A stretch of DNA of 64,000 bases from Thamnidium elegans (lineage: Eukaryota > Mucoromycota > Mucoromycetes > Mucorales > Mucoraceae), in assembly GCA_025201345.1 (NCBI GenBank), contig JAIXMG010000004.1:682001-746000 (forward strand), written 5' to 3'. A program made the position numbers and the translations under genes. Below, one piece after another: positions 23,541 through 33,289 of the stretch (within the stretch, counting starts at the first letter, position 1; every line of letters begins with the position of its first letter). Below the pieces are notes generated by a model, which had not been told where the DNA came from, made no database searches, and saw only the letters and a program-made list of their open reading frames with translations.

Positions 23541-24553
23541 TTAGTGGGATCCGCATCCTTCATCCATTTCTTGCTCTTCTTTCTTTGTTAGCCTTGATTG
23601 AGCTGCTTGTGCTATACGTTGTCTTCTAAGTTCAGGTGTATCCAAATTGACAGTAGATTTTTTACCAGCACCTAATCTATAAGTGCCAGATTCATACGAT
23701 ACATCATTTTCCATTTCGTCTTCTTCTTCAGGAGTATAGAATTGACCTTGACCTAAAGTTTTTGCACCGTGTGCTGTCCAATCCAAATTGACAACATCTT
23801 TATTTAATTGTCGATTTAAAGCATGGAAATTATCATCATGATCACCCCAAACGTTATGTGTTAATTCATGAAGTAACACTTTTCTTACAGAGTCGTAATG
23901 CCTAAAACCAGATAAATCATCCGTTCGTAAGCGGAGGGCAATTAATTGACCTGCATTTCTATTGTATCCTAAAATGGAAGCTTCAAATGGGGTCAATTCG
24001 ATCAGTTCTCCTACTGACCATTTTCTATCTGACATAATAGCACGAACCTATTTGTTGTTGTTAGCGATCATTTTTAAGAAAGAAAAAAAATAAACATTGA
24101 AAAACTTACCCCACGATCATCTCGTAACCTTTCTAATAAACTTTTAGCTTTTTCAGGAAAAGGAAATTCTTCAATTACAGATATTTTATGAAACGTATAA
24201 TTAGCGTTAGGATTAGGCTTTTGCTGTTGTTGTTTCTTTTTTAATCGAATAGCTGGCGCTAATCTTCTTTGTTGATCAATCTTTTTATCGAACACATGAA
24301 CTTTTTCAATCTGAACTGGTAAACTTCCCATCAACATCATTTTGCTACCATCTTGTAAAGAAAGATCTTTTAATTGTACTTGAAGATCTTTAAGGATGCT
24401 ACCTTTCCATAATAGTTTTTGACTATCTGTTGGTAACCCAGTTTCTTTTTCTAAATGATCTTTGACTTGTTCAATGGTGCTATTGAGATTCCATTGTTCG
24501 AATTTTATAATGTTGCTTTTAAATCCTACTTTGAAATTGATTTCGTTTGACAT
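23541..24553 (-). CDS. Ubiquitin-like/WLM-domain metalloprotease
   Basis: Exons 24110-24553 and 23541-24047 (62-nt intron); 316 aa. The N-terminal 75 residues form a ubiquitin-like fold (FKSNIIKFEQWNLNSTIEQV, LPTDSQKLLWKGSIL, GSKMMLMGS). After a Gln/Lys-rich linker comes the WLM (Wss1-like metalloprotease) domain with zinc motif HELTH at residues 208-212 and a third ligand His218 in GDHDDNFHALN. Wss1 and the metazoan protease SPRTN cleave proteins crosslinked to DNA. This architecture matches the fungal 'ubiquitin and WLM domain' proteins rather than Wss1 itself, so a role in DNA-protein crosslink or SUMO/ubiquitin-linked proteolysis is inferred. The exon junction falls at DDRG/VRAIM. Confidence 0.88.
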
Positions 24554-25033
24554 TAATATACTATCTTTTTTTTTAATAAATTGAAAAAGAAAAAAAGAAA
24601 AAAAGAAAAAGAAAGAAGAGCCTTTTTTATGTTGTAATTAGGAACCGAAAAATGCATTATTAATCAGGCTTTCTCGTTCTTTCTAAATTGTCTTAAAAAG
24701 GAAACTACAAGAATTTTCCCTTAAACAGACTACAGAGAAACATGTGAGGCCATCACAAGAGCATATACAGCTATAAAAAAAAAGATAACTTTATAGCAAT
24801 TACGTATATAAAAATATGTAACTTAAATACTTGCTTTGATAATGACGAACCAGAACTACAAGAGGAAATAATAATCATCCAGTAATAGGGAACAGTGCGC
24901 CATCGTAAAACTTGATCTTTCTATAGTCTTTTATGCAGGCGGGCACCTAAAAAAAATGGAATCGTGAAACCGTAAAAAATAAATATCTTTTTTTTCTCGA
25001 GCCATATTTTTTTCGCGTGCTCATTATATCGAC
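24554..25033. other. Divergent promoter region
   Basis: 480 bp between the divergent WLM-protease and F-box genes. Poly-A and poly-T tracts are the only marked structures; no gene or defined site recognised. Confidence 0.5.
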
Positions 25034-26460
25034 ATGGCAACAATACATAAACTTAATGATGATTGCCTAGAGCTTATATTTGAAGCGTGTCAGGGATGTC
25101 CTTGGACATTATGTACATTAACCAAAGTGTGTCGTCAATGGTATATTATTTCTCATCGGCCATCAGTGGTAAGTTAAATGTATATAAAATATGTAGGAAA
25201 ATAAAAAATTGATATATTATATAGTGGCGTAGACTTTTAATGGATAAACCAAACTTTCATGCAGCGTATACTAGATTTTTATTATCAGAATATAATTTTG
25301 AACGACTACAAGCAGTTAGGACTGTAACACTGTCAAAACCAAGTGAAACTCGACATGCTCATTTAAGACCACTTCCCTTTTTTTCCATGACACAAATAAG
25401 AAATTTGTATACATCCAATCTTTGTCTAGCAGAAATTGAGTATTTATCTCAACAAATTGTAGCAACAAAATCAGAATTGAACCTTTTGTCTTGTATTAAT
25501 ATCGAAACCTGGTGTGACACCAAAAGATTCAGTTCAGATCTAATTCAAGCTCATCCTTATTTAAATCATGTTCAGTTTCAGTTTAGTCAAGATGGTCATT
25601 CTGGTTTTGCTTCTATTCACAATAGAGCTGTATTACAACTGGAGCGATGGCCACCTTCTATAAAAGTATTTTCGTTAACAAGTGTACGTGATAGTGAATC
25701 AATTGAACAAAGGAATATGTTGGTTACATTGGCAGATATTGAAAATGATCGTGACGAAGTTTATTATCAACATGAAATTGAACAAATAGAACAAAAAAAG
25801 AATATTATACTACAAGGATGGTATTACTTAGAAAAGGCATTAATTGACAAGTACAAGTTCTTTTCTAGTTTAAATGGTTTAGAAAGACTTGAATTTGGAT
25901 TTTGTTATGCTTGGACACCAGATGTATGGAGACATTGCTTTGGTAAAGTGATTCGTGCTAGTCCTGATCTATATTATTTGAGCTTACATGGTTGGGATCA
26001 ATTAGGAAAACTAACAAAGATGGGAGGTCATAGCTCTACTATACAACCTATTCGAGCAGATGCTGAAAAGGCTATTCATGATTGCTTCGAAATGATTCCT
26101 CATTTAACTTGTTTACAGTTGGTAGATTTCAGTATAGGATCTGGATTATTCAATATAGGAAATCATTTATCAAAATCTATTCAACATTTAGAAATCGAAT
26201 TTACAAAGACGTTTGCAAGATACTTTACTGAATCTGCTGATCTTTGGCTACTTATTGGTCCTTTAAAAGAATTTATTTCGTCTGTGTTTTCTACACATAT
26301 GCCAATCAAAAGATCAGTGACGATCCGATTAGATTCTGATTTGTTAAATCAAGTAGAAAACAGTTCGTTTTTTGCACAAGAACCATTTTTACAGTCCATA
26401 AAATTATCGCTAGCTGATAAAAATGTTGAAATCATACTATTGGATTCTTGCATTATTTAA
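25034..26460 (+). CDS. F-box protein
   Basis: Exons 25034-25168 and 25225-26460 (56-nt intron); 456 aa. The first exon encodes the F-box: LNDDCLELIFEACQ followed by LCTLTKVCRQWYIISHRPSV, continued by WRRLL after the splice. This is the Skp1-binding helix bundle of SCF ubiquitin ligases. The rest is helical and leucine-rich (LERLEFGFCYAW, LYYLSLHGW, LTCLQLVDF), consistent with degenerate leucine-rich repeats for substrate binding. The substrate is unknown. It is followed 142 bp later by a second F-box/LRR gene in the same orientation; the two proteins look like diverged members of the same expanded family. Confidence 0.82.
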
Positions 26461-26602
26461 AAATAATGTTTCTGATAGGTTTCAAATAATAATTTTTGCA
26501 TTATATATATAAAAAAAAAGTCCTTTTTTTTTTTTTTTTTTTTTTAGCTCTGTTATATATAATATATTCATTCTTTTTCAATATATTAACAAAAAATAAT
26601 AA
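26461..26602. other. Short spacer between F-box genes
   Basis: 142 bp with a T20-class run (about 26524-26546), too short for more than the 3' UTR of one gene and the promoter of the next. Confidence 0.5.
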
Positions 26603-28561
26603 ATGCCGTTGGATACTTTACCAAATGAAATATTCTCTCAAATATTGGATCTTATCTTATGGCAAGATCAAAAGACTTGTATGCTTGTCAGTCGTTTATG
26701 GCATCTACGATTTCGGCCATCTATTCTAAAAAATATACGTATAAACACAAGACACCAATTCAAATATTTTTTATCAAGACTTCAAGACTCGCTTAAAGTA
26801 GACCAAGTCCCATTTGGTTTACTCATTCGTCGTTTGACATTAGGAACTCATGTTGGCATCATTAACTCTGAATTTAACCAATTACCTATTTTATGTCCTT
26901 TTCTCGAGTACTTTGATTTTAACTCTAACCTTTGGCGTTATTTTACCTATACTGAAAACATAGCTCGTTGGGGTTACCTGTCAAGATTTCCATGCATGCA
27001 AAGACTTAAATTAACTGTGCCGATCTTACGTGACACAGGTAGAAATATTACTCAGCTCGAAATGAGTCCTATCACGGTAGATGAATTATCTGGTACAAGG
27101 TTCAATATTATCTCTATACTGAGGTATACTCCCAATTTGATATCGCTGCAGCTCCATAATGGTATCGTGATATCCCAAAACATATCCATATCCGAATTGG
27201 AATTTATTCATAGTCTATGTCCTCAATTAGAAAGCTTACAATTAAAAGGATTTGATGCTCATTTATTATCAAAAGACTGCTACTTTATTGATATCGATAC
27301 TTTACCTACGGCACCCAAATTAAAAATCTTGCACTTGGATATATCAATTAACAGTGAAGAATTTTTATATTATTGGGCTCACAAGTATCCACATATAGAG
27401 ACTCTTGATATTCAGCTGAAATTATTGGAACCGGAATACTACCACGAGGCAGTTCAACCAGAGAACTCACGTATGAAGGAAGCATTTTCAATGATGGCAA
27501 CTCAATTTAAACAACTTCAAAGTCTCACTGCTTATTTTGATGAAAAATATTTTCCTTGTGATGTATTTCTAAGAGGTATCAATAGCGCTCAAACAAAGAT
27601 GAAACATATCTCTATACATTTTTCAAATTTTGACTACCATCGACGAAGTGCACGTAATTTCAAGCTCTTGGTAAAAAACTCACAAAGTACCATGCAACAT
27701 GTCGATATTAGTAACTGGGATAGGAGCTGGGATTATGAACACGATATCTTGATACCCATGGGCCAATGTCCACATCTAGAGTCATTATCACTGTCTCCTT
27801 TGCCTGGCGCATTGACTGAATTTGATATTGATATCATTTTAGATTACTGTACTCGTTTAAAGAAACTTTCGTTGGCATATACCTATAATTTATTTATAAG
27901 TAATGATGAAAAGAGAGAGCCACATCCTTTACGAGAACTCTCGCTTAGGTATACAATGGTTAACAATAAACTATTTAATTATTTGGCAATGCGTTGTCCT
28001 CACTTGGATAAATTGGATATACTACATATGACAAAACCTTTCGATAACGATATACAAGTTCAAATCAATATGCCACATCATTCGTTCAAGTATATTCATA
28101 TAGCTGGCTTGCAACTTGGTTTAAGGATTCAAGACTCTGGATTCCAATGTATCCGATGCTCGGTTATATGTTCATTAGAAGAAATACAAAAGACCAATAG
28201 AAATAATAGAAAGGCAATCGGCAAAGGCTTGGATATGAAAAAAGCAACTTCTAAATACAAAAAATACCCAGAGAGATGGTATCATTTATATCAACCAAAA
28301 CAAAAAGAGCGTCTGGAAAGAAACATAAATTTGTACGGTTGTGGAAATATAGCACCTAGGCTACAAAGGTTAAGAGATGATCAAGTTGAAAAAATTAAAA
28401 ATGTAAAAGTAAATGAGCAGTTATGGGAACAAGTAGTGTTTGCTAGCGCCAGAATAGAGTACGAATCTAAGCGTAATTGGGAGCTGGATATACCTTTCGG
28501 TTTTACTTCTGTAAGGTGTATGTCCGTAGAGGAATTTAAATTTGAAGGAGTTGTACTATAG
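26603..28561 (+). CDS. F-box/LRR protein
   Basis: Single exon, 652 aa, start MPLDTLPNEIFSQILDLILW. The F-box continues through QDQKTCMLVSRLWHLRFRPSI. The body carries irregular leucine-rich repeats: LISLQLHNGI, CPQLESLQLKGFDAH, APKLKILHLDIS, CPHLESLSLSPLPG, TRLKKLSLAYTYN and CPHLDKLDILHM. This is the layout of SCF substrate receptors such as Grr1-type proteins. The C-terminal 130 residues are basic and lack repeats. It ends in TAG, one of only two genes here not using TAA. Paired with the F-box gene upstream; substrate unknown. Confidence 0.85.
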   Translation: MPLDTLPNEIFSQILDLILWQDQKTCMLVSRLWHLRFRPSILKNIRINTRHQFKYFLSRLQDSLKVDQVPFGLLIRRLTLGTHVGIINSEFNQLPILCPFLEYFDFNSNLWRYFTYTENIARWGYLSRFPCMQRLKLTVPILRDTGRNITQLEMSPITVDELSGTRFNIISILRYTPNLISLQLHNGIVISQNISISELEFIHSLCPQLESLQLKGFDAHLLSKDCYFIDIDTLPTAPKLKILHLDISINSEEFLYYWAHKYPHIETLDIQLKLLEPEYYHEAVQPENSRMKEAFSMMATQFKQLQSLTAYFDEKYFPCDVFLRGINSAQTKMKHISIHFSNFDYHRRSARNFKLLVKNSQSTMQHVDISNWDRSWDYEHDILIPMGQCPHLESLSLSPLPGALTEFDIDIILDYCTRLKKLSLAYTYNLFISNDEKREPHPLRELSLRYTMVNNKLFNYLAMRCPHLDKLDILHMTKPFDNDIQVQINMPHHSFKYIHIAGLQLGLRIQDSGFQCIRCSVICSLEEIQKTNRNNRKAIGKGLDMKKATSKYKKYPERWYHLYQPKQKERLERNINLYGCGNIAPRLQRLRDDQVEKIKNVKVNEQLWEQVVFASARIEYESKRNWELDIPFGFTSVRCMSVEEFKFEGVVL

Positions 28562-29559
28562 AAATAATAATAATAAAAAGATTTATTTGAGCACAATGTT
28601 TCACCTCTTCGAAAAAAATTAAGAGACTGCTACCTACTATTCTCAAATAATCAGTTTCCATTCCTTGATATTTGGGGGGGGGGGAATAGTTTTTTATGGA
28701 ACTAGTCAAAGTTAGGCGAATAATTGGGTTAAAAAAAAAGCCGCCAATCTATCAGTTACGACTTTGGTTAGAATGTCAAGTACTGAAAAAATTGCTCTAT
28801 CCTTATAATAAAACTAGAAACTAGAAGGAGGTATATGTAACATCTTGTCGCTCATCCTTCATTAACTATTCAAAAGCAAATTATTCTTGCTATATCTCCT
28901 CAGTTAACTTATAATAAGTTTGATATATCACTACACGAAAAGCACATGTCTTTTTTCTCTATTCTTCCACCCTTCTCCAGTTCAATGAATCTTTTACTTT
29001 ACTTCGCCGAAAATAAGCGGAAGATTAATTAGCACGATAATGTTGCGTGGTGCCATATAGGATTACATATACTCTTTTACGACTATCTCCTAATCAACAA
29101 CAAAAAAAAAGGTATTATAACCCCTTTTTTATGTGTTGTATTGCAGTAATTAGAAAAATTCTCTCATTCCCATTTTTCTTAGAAACCTGACTTTTTTTAA
29201 AAAGGGAATCCCCGGTTAGGGGAATACGTGCTACTTTAAATATTTTTATCGTTTGATAAAAAAAAAAGATCAAATTGTGGCCCTTACAAATAATTCAAAC
29301 TAGTTTGATTTGCTGGCATTTCTGTCTTAGTTCAATAGTAACGACTATTCCATTTAAACCATACGTTGAGTCGTAAATAGAAAGATTTGATACATCCACT
29401 CACTTTTTTTATTCGAGCCGGGGCTCTCAAAAAAGATTCATACGTAAATCTTTTTTTATAAAAACTTCTGGCATTTAAATACGATAAATGTAACTGCAGA
29501 AAATAGACAACTACCAAGGTTCGGTTAAACGGTTGTATATAAAACGATAGAATTGCTTC

Positions 29560-29590
<31 letters not shown>

Positions 29591-30013
29591 TACATGTATA
29601 TATTTAGTAGTAATGGTTTAGCTCCTAACGTACGATTAGGTCAGAGATTGAGTAATAAAAAATTGTTCAAGTCTGTGATTTAATTATATAATATACTTAG
29701 TTTTAAAGTATTTTTTTTTTTTTATATACGTTAAAATGCGTAATAGTTACAATCAATGTTTACACAAATATGCCCAACTCTTGTGATGACTTTTCATCAC
29801 ATGTATGAATATACAGAATGTGAAAAAGTAGTTTGGTATTCGTGAGATCAGATAATCAAAAAAAAAAAAAGAGCGTATGCAAGGTAACATATCCGAATTA
29901 AATCAACGTTCGCTTATAGTTAATTCCGGCCCCCAAAGGACACTGATAAACCTGTCTTTTTTTATCATTAAAAGGATAATAACCAGGCTACTTCTATCTA
30001 ATCGGAATGAGCG
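28562..30013. other. Gene-poor spacer
   Basis: About 1.45 kb with no intact gene. Seen: a G11 run near 28674-28684, a T26-class run (about 29561-29587), the perfect 12-bp palindrome GAGCCGGGGCTC near 29415-29426, several GATAA cores and one full ATCAGATAA (29847-29855). Short open frames show no recognisable motif. Confidence 0.55.
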
Positions 30014-30777
30014 ATGTTTAAATTAAAATTAATTGATCCCCAAGGCAATTTCCCACTGCATCTGAGGTAATACTTTCTCCCATGGTATAGAGCTTTTATC
30101 AGATCTCTTTTTCTCCGTTTCTTTTGATTAATTTTTTTTTTTATTACAAAAAGAATCCAGTTTACACATAAAAAACATCTATAATAAATATATTTTTTGT
30201 CAAGACTTTTATTGTTTGTTACGAAAATGTTTAATTCATTCTAACTTTTTTTTTCTTTATTTTAAGGTTGTACATGAGGATCGACCCGGGTCATACGAAG
30301 AACCTTATGATTCAATTTTCTAAATTAGGCTAATTTTTTAAAACTGCCCAAGGGCAGTTTAGCTTAAAAAAAGAAACATCTAAAAGAGGAAAAATTCGTT
30401 CGCTTAAAATTCTTTATCAGATGTTTAAAAATAATCTTTGGGACGTAATCTATTTACACAAATGTCAATAGTGATACAGAAGATTTACTTTATTTTTATG
30501 GCGCGACTATTTTTCTAGCAAAGATACTCACTTTTTTTTATATACATCGAAAAAAAGAGCTCCCACAGCTTACGAGAGAAATTAAAAAAAATCATCTGAT
30601 AAGAGGACATATTAAAAAAGAAAAAAAAAATTGGCGAATAAAGATAAGCTGCCCATCCGACTGGTTAGTTCTTATTCAACTCGATCTGAAACAGATCCCC
30701 CAGCTTTCGTGTTGGATGCTATTCTTTCATTAGAAAATCATATCCCATTCGCTACGGAAAGACGTTACACTAGTTTT
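30014..30777 (+). pseudogene. Decayed multi-frame coding remnant
   Basis: A plausible start (ATG 30014) gives MFKLKLIDPQGNFPLHLR and a GTAATA donor at 30067. Joining to an AAG acceptor at about 30266 continues LYMRIDPGHTKNLMIQF to a TAA. The same frame then stays open for a further 47 codons (FFKTAQGQFSLKKETSKRG..., WDVIYLHKC). Farther on another frame reads DKLPIRLVSSYSTRSETDPP followed by FVLDAILSLENHIPFATERR and ends at TAA (30777). These stretches have protein-like composition but lie in different frames with stops between, so I read them as a relic. The family is not recognised. Alternatively the first two pieces form a genuine 39-residue spliced peptide. Confidence 0.3.
30341..30360. 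repeat. 20-bp inverted repeat (hairpin)
   Basis: AAACTGCCC and GGGCAGTTT are perfect inverted copies separated by two bases, giving a stable nine-pair stem in a very AT-rich context. Partial symmetry (GGCTAA / TTAGCT) extends outside it. It directly follows the TAA of the short spliced frame described above. Confidence 0.7.
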
Positions 30778-31590
30778 ATATAACCGCTTTCGGGCATATA
30801 GACTTAAAAAAGTTTTCCCCGTTTAAAATAAATCTAAGGTTTCACTGATTAATCATGTCGCACAATAAAATGAATCTGATAATCATGTATCTTTTTTTTT
30901 TTTTTAAAAAAAAAATCAAAGTCTTTGGGACGTACTATCAGAGGGGAAAGAGAGTCAGTCACATCTATTTTGACCAAAAAAATAACTTGTATATTACCTG
31001 TAGTTAGTAACACTAAATAGAAGAGAACAATAAGAATAAAGTTTTGTAGAAAAAAAAAGTGACAAGTCAAACGAAATATACGAGTGTCAGTCACTTTACT
31101 TGACCAACTCACTTATTCTCAACAATATTAAAAATAAGCCCAAACCACAGATACTTTTTTTTTTTTTAAAAAAAAAATATATATATATATATATATGTAT
31201 ATACTGTCAAGTCGATCATAAATAAAGTAGAAACATATTTTTAACTTTAAATTAAGATAGAATTTATTTTTTTAAGAAAAAAAAAAAAAGAAAAAAAGAT
31301 AAAGATAAAGATAAAGATATTATGAAGACTAGTAGCTACATTTATAAAGTACAAAAAGAATAATAAAACAAGAGTGTGGTTTTTTTTGTCATGATTAGCA
31401 AAAAAAAGCTAATGGAATAATATTAATAACATTACAAAAAAATAAATGGGTTGAGGAGTGGGGAAAAATATAAAATAAGATGGGGTTGCATTAGCATGAA
31501 TATAACAATTATGTAGTAAGTAAGTAGGTTTCTATAAGGATACAATTTTTTTTAGAAGTGTTTTTTGTTTGGAGGTTTGATAAAAATGAA
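30778..31590. other. Spacer downstream of FTR1
   Basis: About 810 bp containing two TnAn tracts (T14A10 at 30892-30915; T13A10 at 31155-31177, running into a TA repeat) and four AAAGAT units near 31297-31320. Holds the FTR1 3' UTR; no gene seen. Confidence 0.55.
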
Positions 31591-32697
31591 TTAGTGCTTG
31601 ACTTGAGTAGCATCGATAGTTTCGACATGATCTTTGCTTTCTTCATCATGGAACGCAGTACCACGAATTTCACCAGTCTCATCGACATACTGCTTAGCAT
31701 GTTCTAAGGCTTCATCTCCATTATCCCATTCACCGGCTTCTGCCTTACGAATGGCATCACGTCTCTCCTTGTAGAAACTATATGCAAGATAGCCAATAAC
31801 AAACAACCAGTAAAGACAGTAACTAATAATTGTACCGTAGGTGGCGGTGTTGTTCCAACCAAGAATGGCATTGAAGATTTGCCATCCACCACTGGAACTA
31901 GCGTTCAACTCTGGGTCTCCCCAAGAGACATGCCAAATAGATGTAGTAACTCGGTAACCAATAACATCAGCAGCTTCACCACCAATAACTTGATTCCAGG
32001 CATTTTGCTCGAGATAACCAACAGCCTTAGCCATCAAACCAGCAGCGACAAGGTAGAGGATAATAGTAGAAGCAACAAAGAACCAACGAAGTTGAATCAA
32101 AGAACCACCACGGTAGATGAGGAAACCGACCAAGATACCACAGATGATACCCATAATAGCAGCAATAGGAATAGATTTACCTGGAATACCCAAGGAGACA
32201 CCACCAATAAAGACAACGGCTTCAAGACCTTCTCTTAATACAGTAACAAAAGGTAAAACGAAGAATGCATACTTTTGCAACTTTTCCTTGAAGGTAGATT
32301 TTCTTTCACCCTCTTCCTTCTTGGCCATAGCAATTGCCAACTTGACCTTCCACTTTTCTTGCATACGTTCAGTCTTAAGCATAGCAAGGCCCATAACAGT
32401 AATCATAATAACAGCAACCAGAGAGAACGCACCTTCCCAGATATCTTCAGAGTTACCCCAAAGATCGTTCAAGACAGTATAATAGACAGCAATAAAGGCA
32501 GCACCAATACAGATACAAATAAAGAGACCAGCGGCAGATCCAAACCAAATTTGATTACGGAGACGCTTATAGACTGGTGATTCAGGATTAAACATTTTTT
32601 TCAAGAACGATAAGAGCACAGAGACAATGATAGCTGCCTCTGTAGTCTCACGAAAGAGAATAAAGAAAATTGGCACATTAAAAAGATCTTGGGCCAT
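31591..32697 (-). CDS. FTR1: High-affinity iron permease Ftr1
   Basis: Plasma-membrane permease that imports Fe3+ handed over by the Fet3 ferroxidase. Single exon, 368 aa. Both iron-binding motifs are present in membrane helices: RETTE at residues 16-20 and REGLE at 155-159. Seven hydrophobic segments can be counted, with the acidic loop after helix 4 typical of the family. The C-terminus is hydrophilic and acidic/His-containing (FHDEESKDHVETID). It is divergently paired with FET3 across a 592-bp intergenic region that carries three perfect ATCTGATAA sites, so repression by an iron-sensing GATA factor under iron-replete conditions is likely. Codon use is moderately biased, suggesting high inducible expression. 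Confidence 0.97.
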   Translation of the reverse strand: MAQDLFNVPIFFILFRETTEAAIIVSVLLSFLKKMFNPESPVYKRLRNQIWFGSAAGLFICICIGAAFIAVYYTVLNDLWGNSEDIWEGAFSLVAVIMITVMGLAMLKTERMQEKWKVKLAIAMAKKEEGERKSTFKEKLQKYAFFVLPFVTVLREGLEAVVFIGGVSLGIPGKSIPIAAIMGIICGILVGFLIYRGGSLIQLRWFFVASTIILYLVAAGLMAKAVGYLEQNAWNQVIGGEAADVIGYRVTTSIWHVSWGDPELNASSSGGWQIFNAILGWNNTATYGTIISYCLYWLFVIGYLAYSFYKERRDAIRKAEAGEWDNGDEALEHAKQYVDETGEIRGTAFHDEESKDHVETIDATQVKH

Positions 32698-33289
32698 CTT
32701 TAATTGATTTTTCTCTCAAGAAATAAAAATAAAAATTTAATAAATGAAAAAAGATCAGATATCTCAAAATATATGAAAAAAATTAATCCTTTTTAAGAAG
32801 ATTAAGATGGAGTTTGGAAATCAAGATGGGTTACAACACCCTTGTTTGTTTTTAATGAAAAAAAAAAATGAGTAACCATTATTGATTCGAAGAAAAATTA
32901 TCTTTTTTTTTTTTTTTTTTTTTTTTTTTGGTTATCAGATGAAACACTTTTTGTAGCACAAACCACAAAACAAAACTGTACGACGGGTACCGGAGAGACG
33001 CGGGGATATGCTGTGATACGAATTATTGAACCACAGAGTGGATCCTTTTTTGGTTTTAATGTGATTTTTTTATCAGATGAAGATGAATTAGAAAAAAAGG
33101 GCACTCCGATTTGACAAAATCTGATAATTTTTCCTACTCAGGCCAAGCAAGGGAGTTTTGGGGGGAGACAGAAAGCGTACTTTGATAAAAAAAAAATCTT
33201 TTTTTTTTTTATATAATCTTGATCTTTTAATATTAATTGATCTTTTCTTTTTTTTTCTTCTAGTAAAACTTTTTCAAAAAAAAAAAAAC
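32698..33289. promoter_or_regulatory. Bidirectional FTR1-FET3 promoter with GATA sites
   Basis: 592 bp between the two start codons. ATCTGATAA or its complement occurs perfectly at 32932-32940 (-), 33070-33078 (-) and 33119-33127 (+). A near match ATCAGATAT lies at 32753-32761, close to the FTR1 start, and single GATAA cores occur elsewhere. ATCWGATAA is the extended target of fungal iron-responsive GATA repressors (Sre1/Urbs1/Fep1 group; established knowledge). A T27-class run (about 32903-32929) sits between the sites and the FTR1 side and probably keeps the region nucleosome-poor. The shared layout explains how permease and ferroxidase can be co-regulated. Confidence 0.8.

Larger units (their letters stand above)
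29847..30882. promoter_or_regulatory. Cluster of five ATCWGATAA (iron-GATA-type) sites
   Basis: Perfect matches to ATCWGATAA occur at 29847-29855 (+), 30096-30104 (-), 30414-30422 (-), 30594-30602 (+) and 30874-30882 (+). This nonamer is the extended site reported for fungal iron-responsive GATA repressors of the Sre1/Urbs1/Fep1 group. Using roughly 70% AT, I estimate about 0.06 matches per kb by chance, so five in 1.04 kb is a strong excess. The cluster lies 0.7-1.7 kb past the 3' end of FTR1, not in its promoter, and no intact gene is evident within it. What it controls is unknown. Confidence 0.5.

Noticed and set aside
29332..29595. 87-codon minus frame starting in a poly-T tract
   Set aside because: Its start is a homopolymer-derived Lys run; the rest has no recognisable motif and no splice support.
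31879..32580. Plus-strand frames opposite FTR1
   Set aside because: Shadows of FTR1; both iron motifs and the membrane helices lie on the minus strand.
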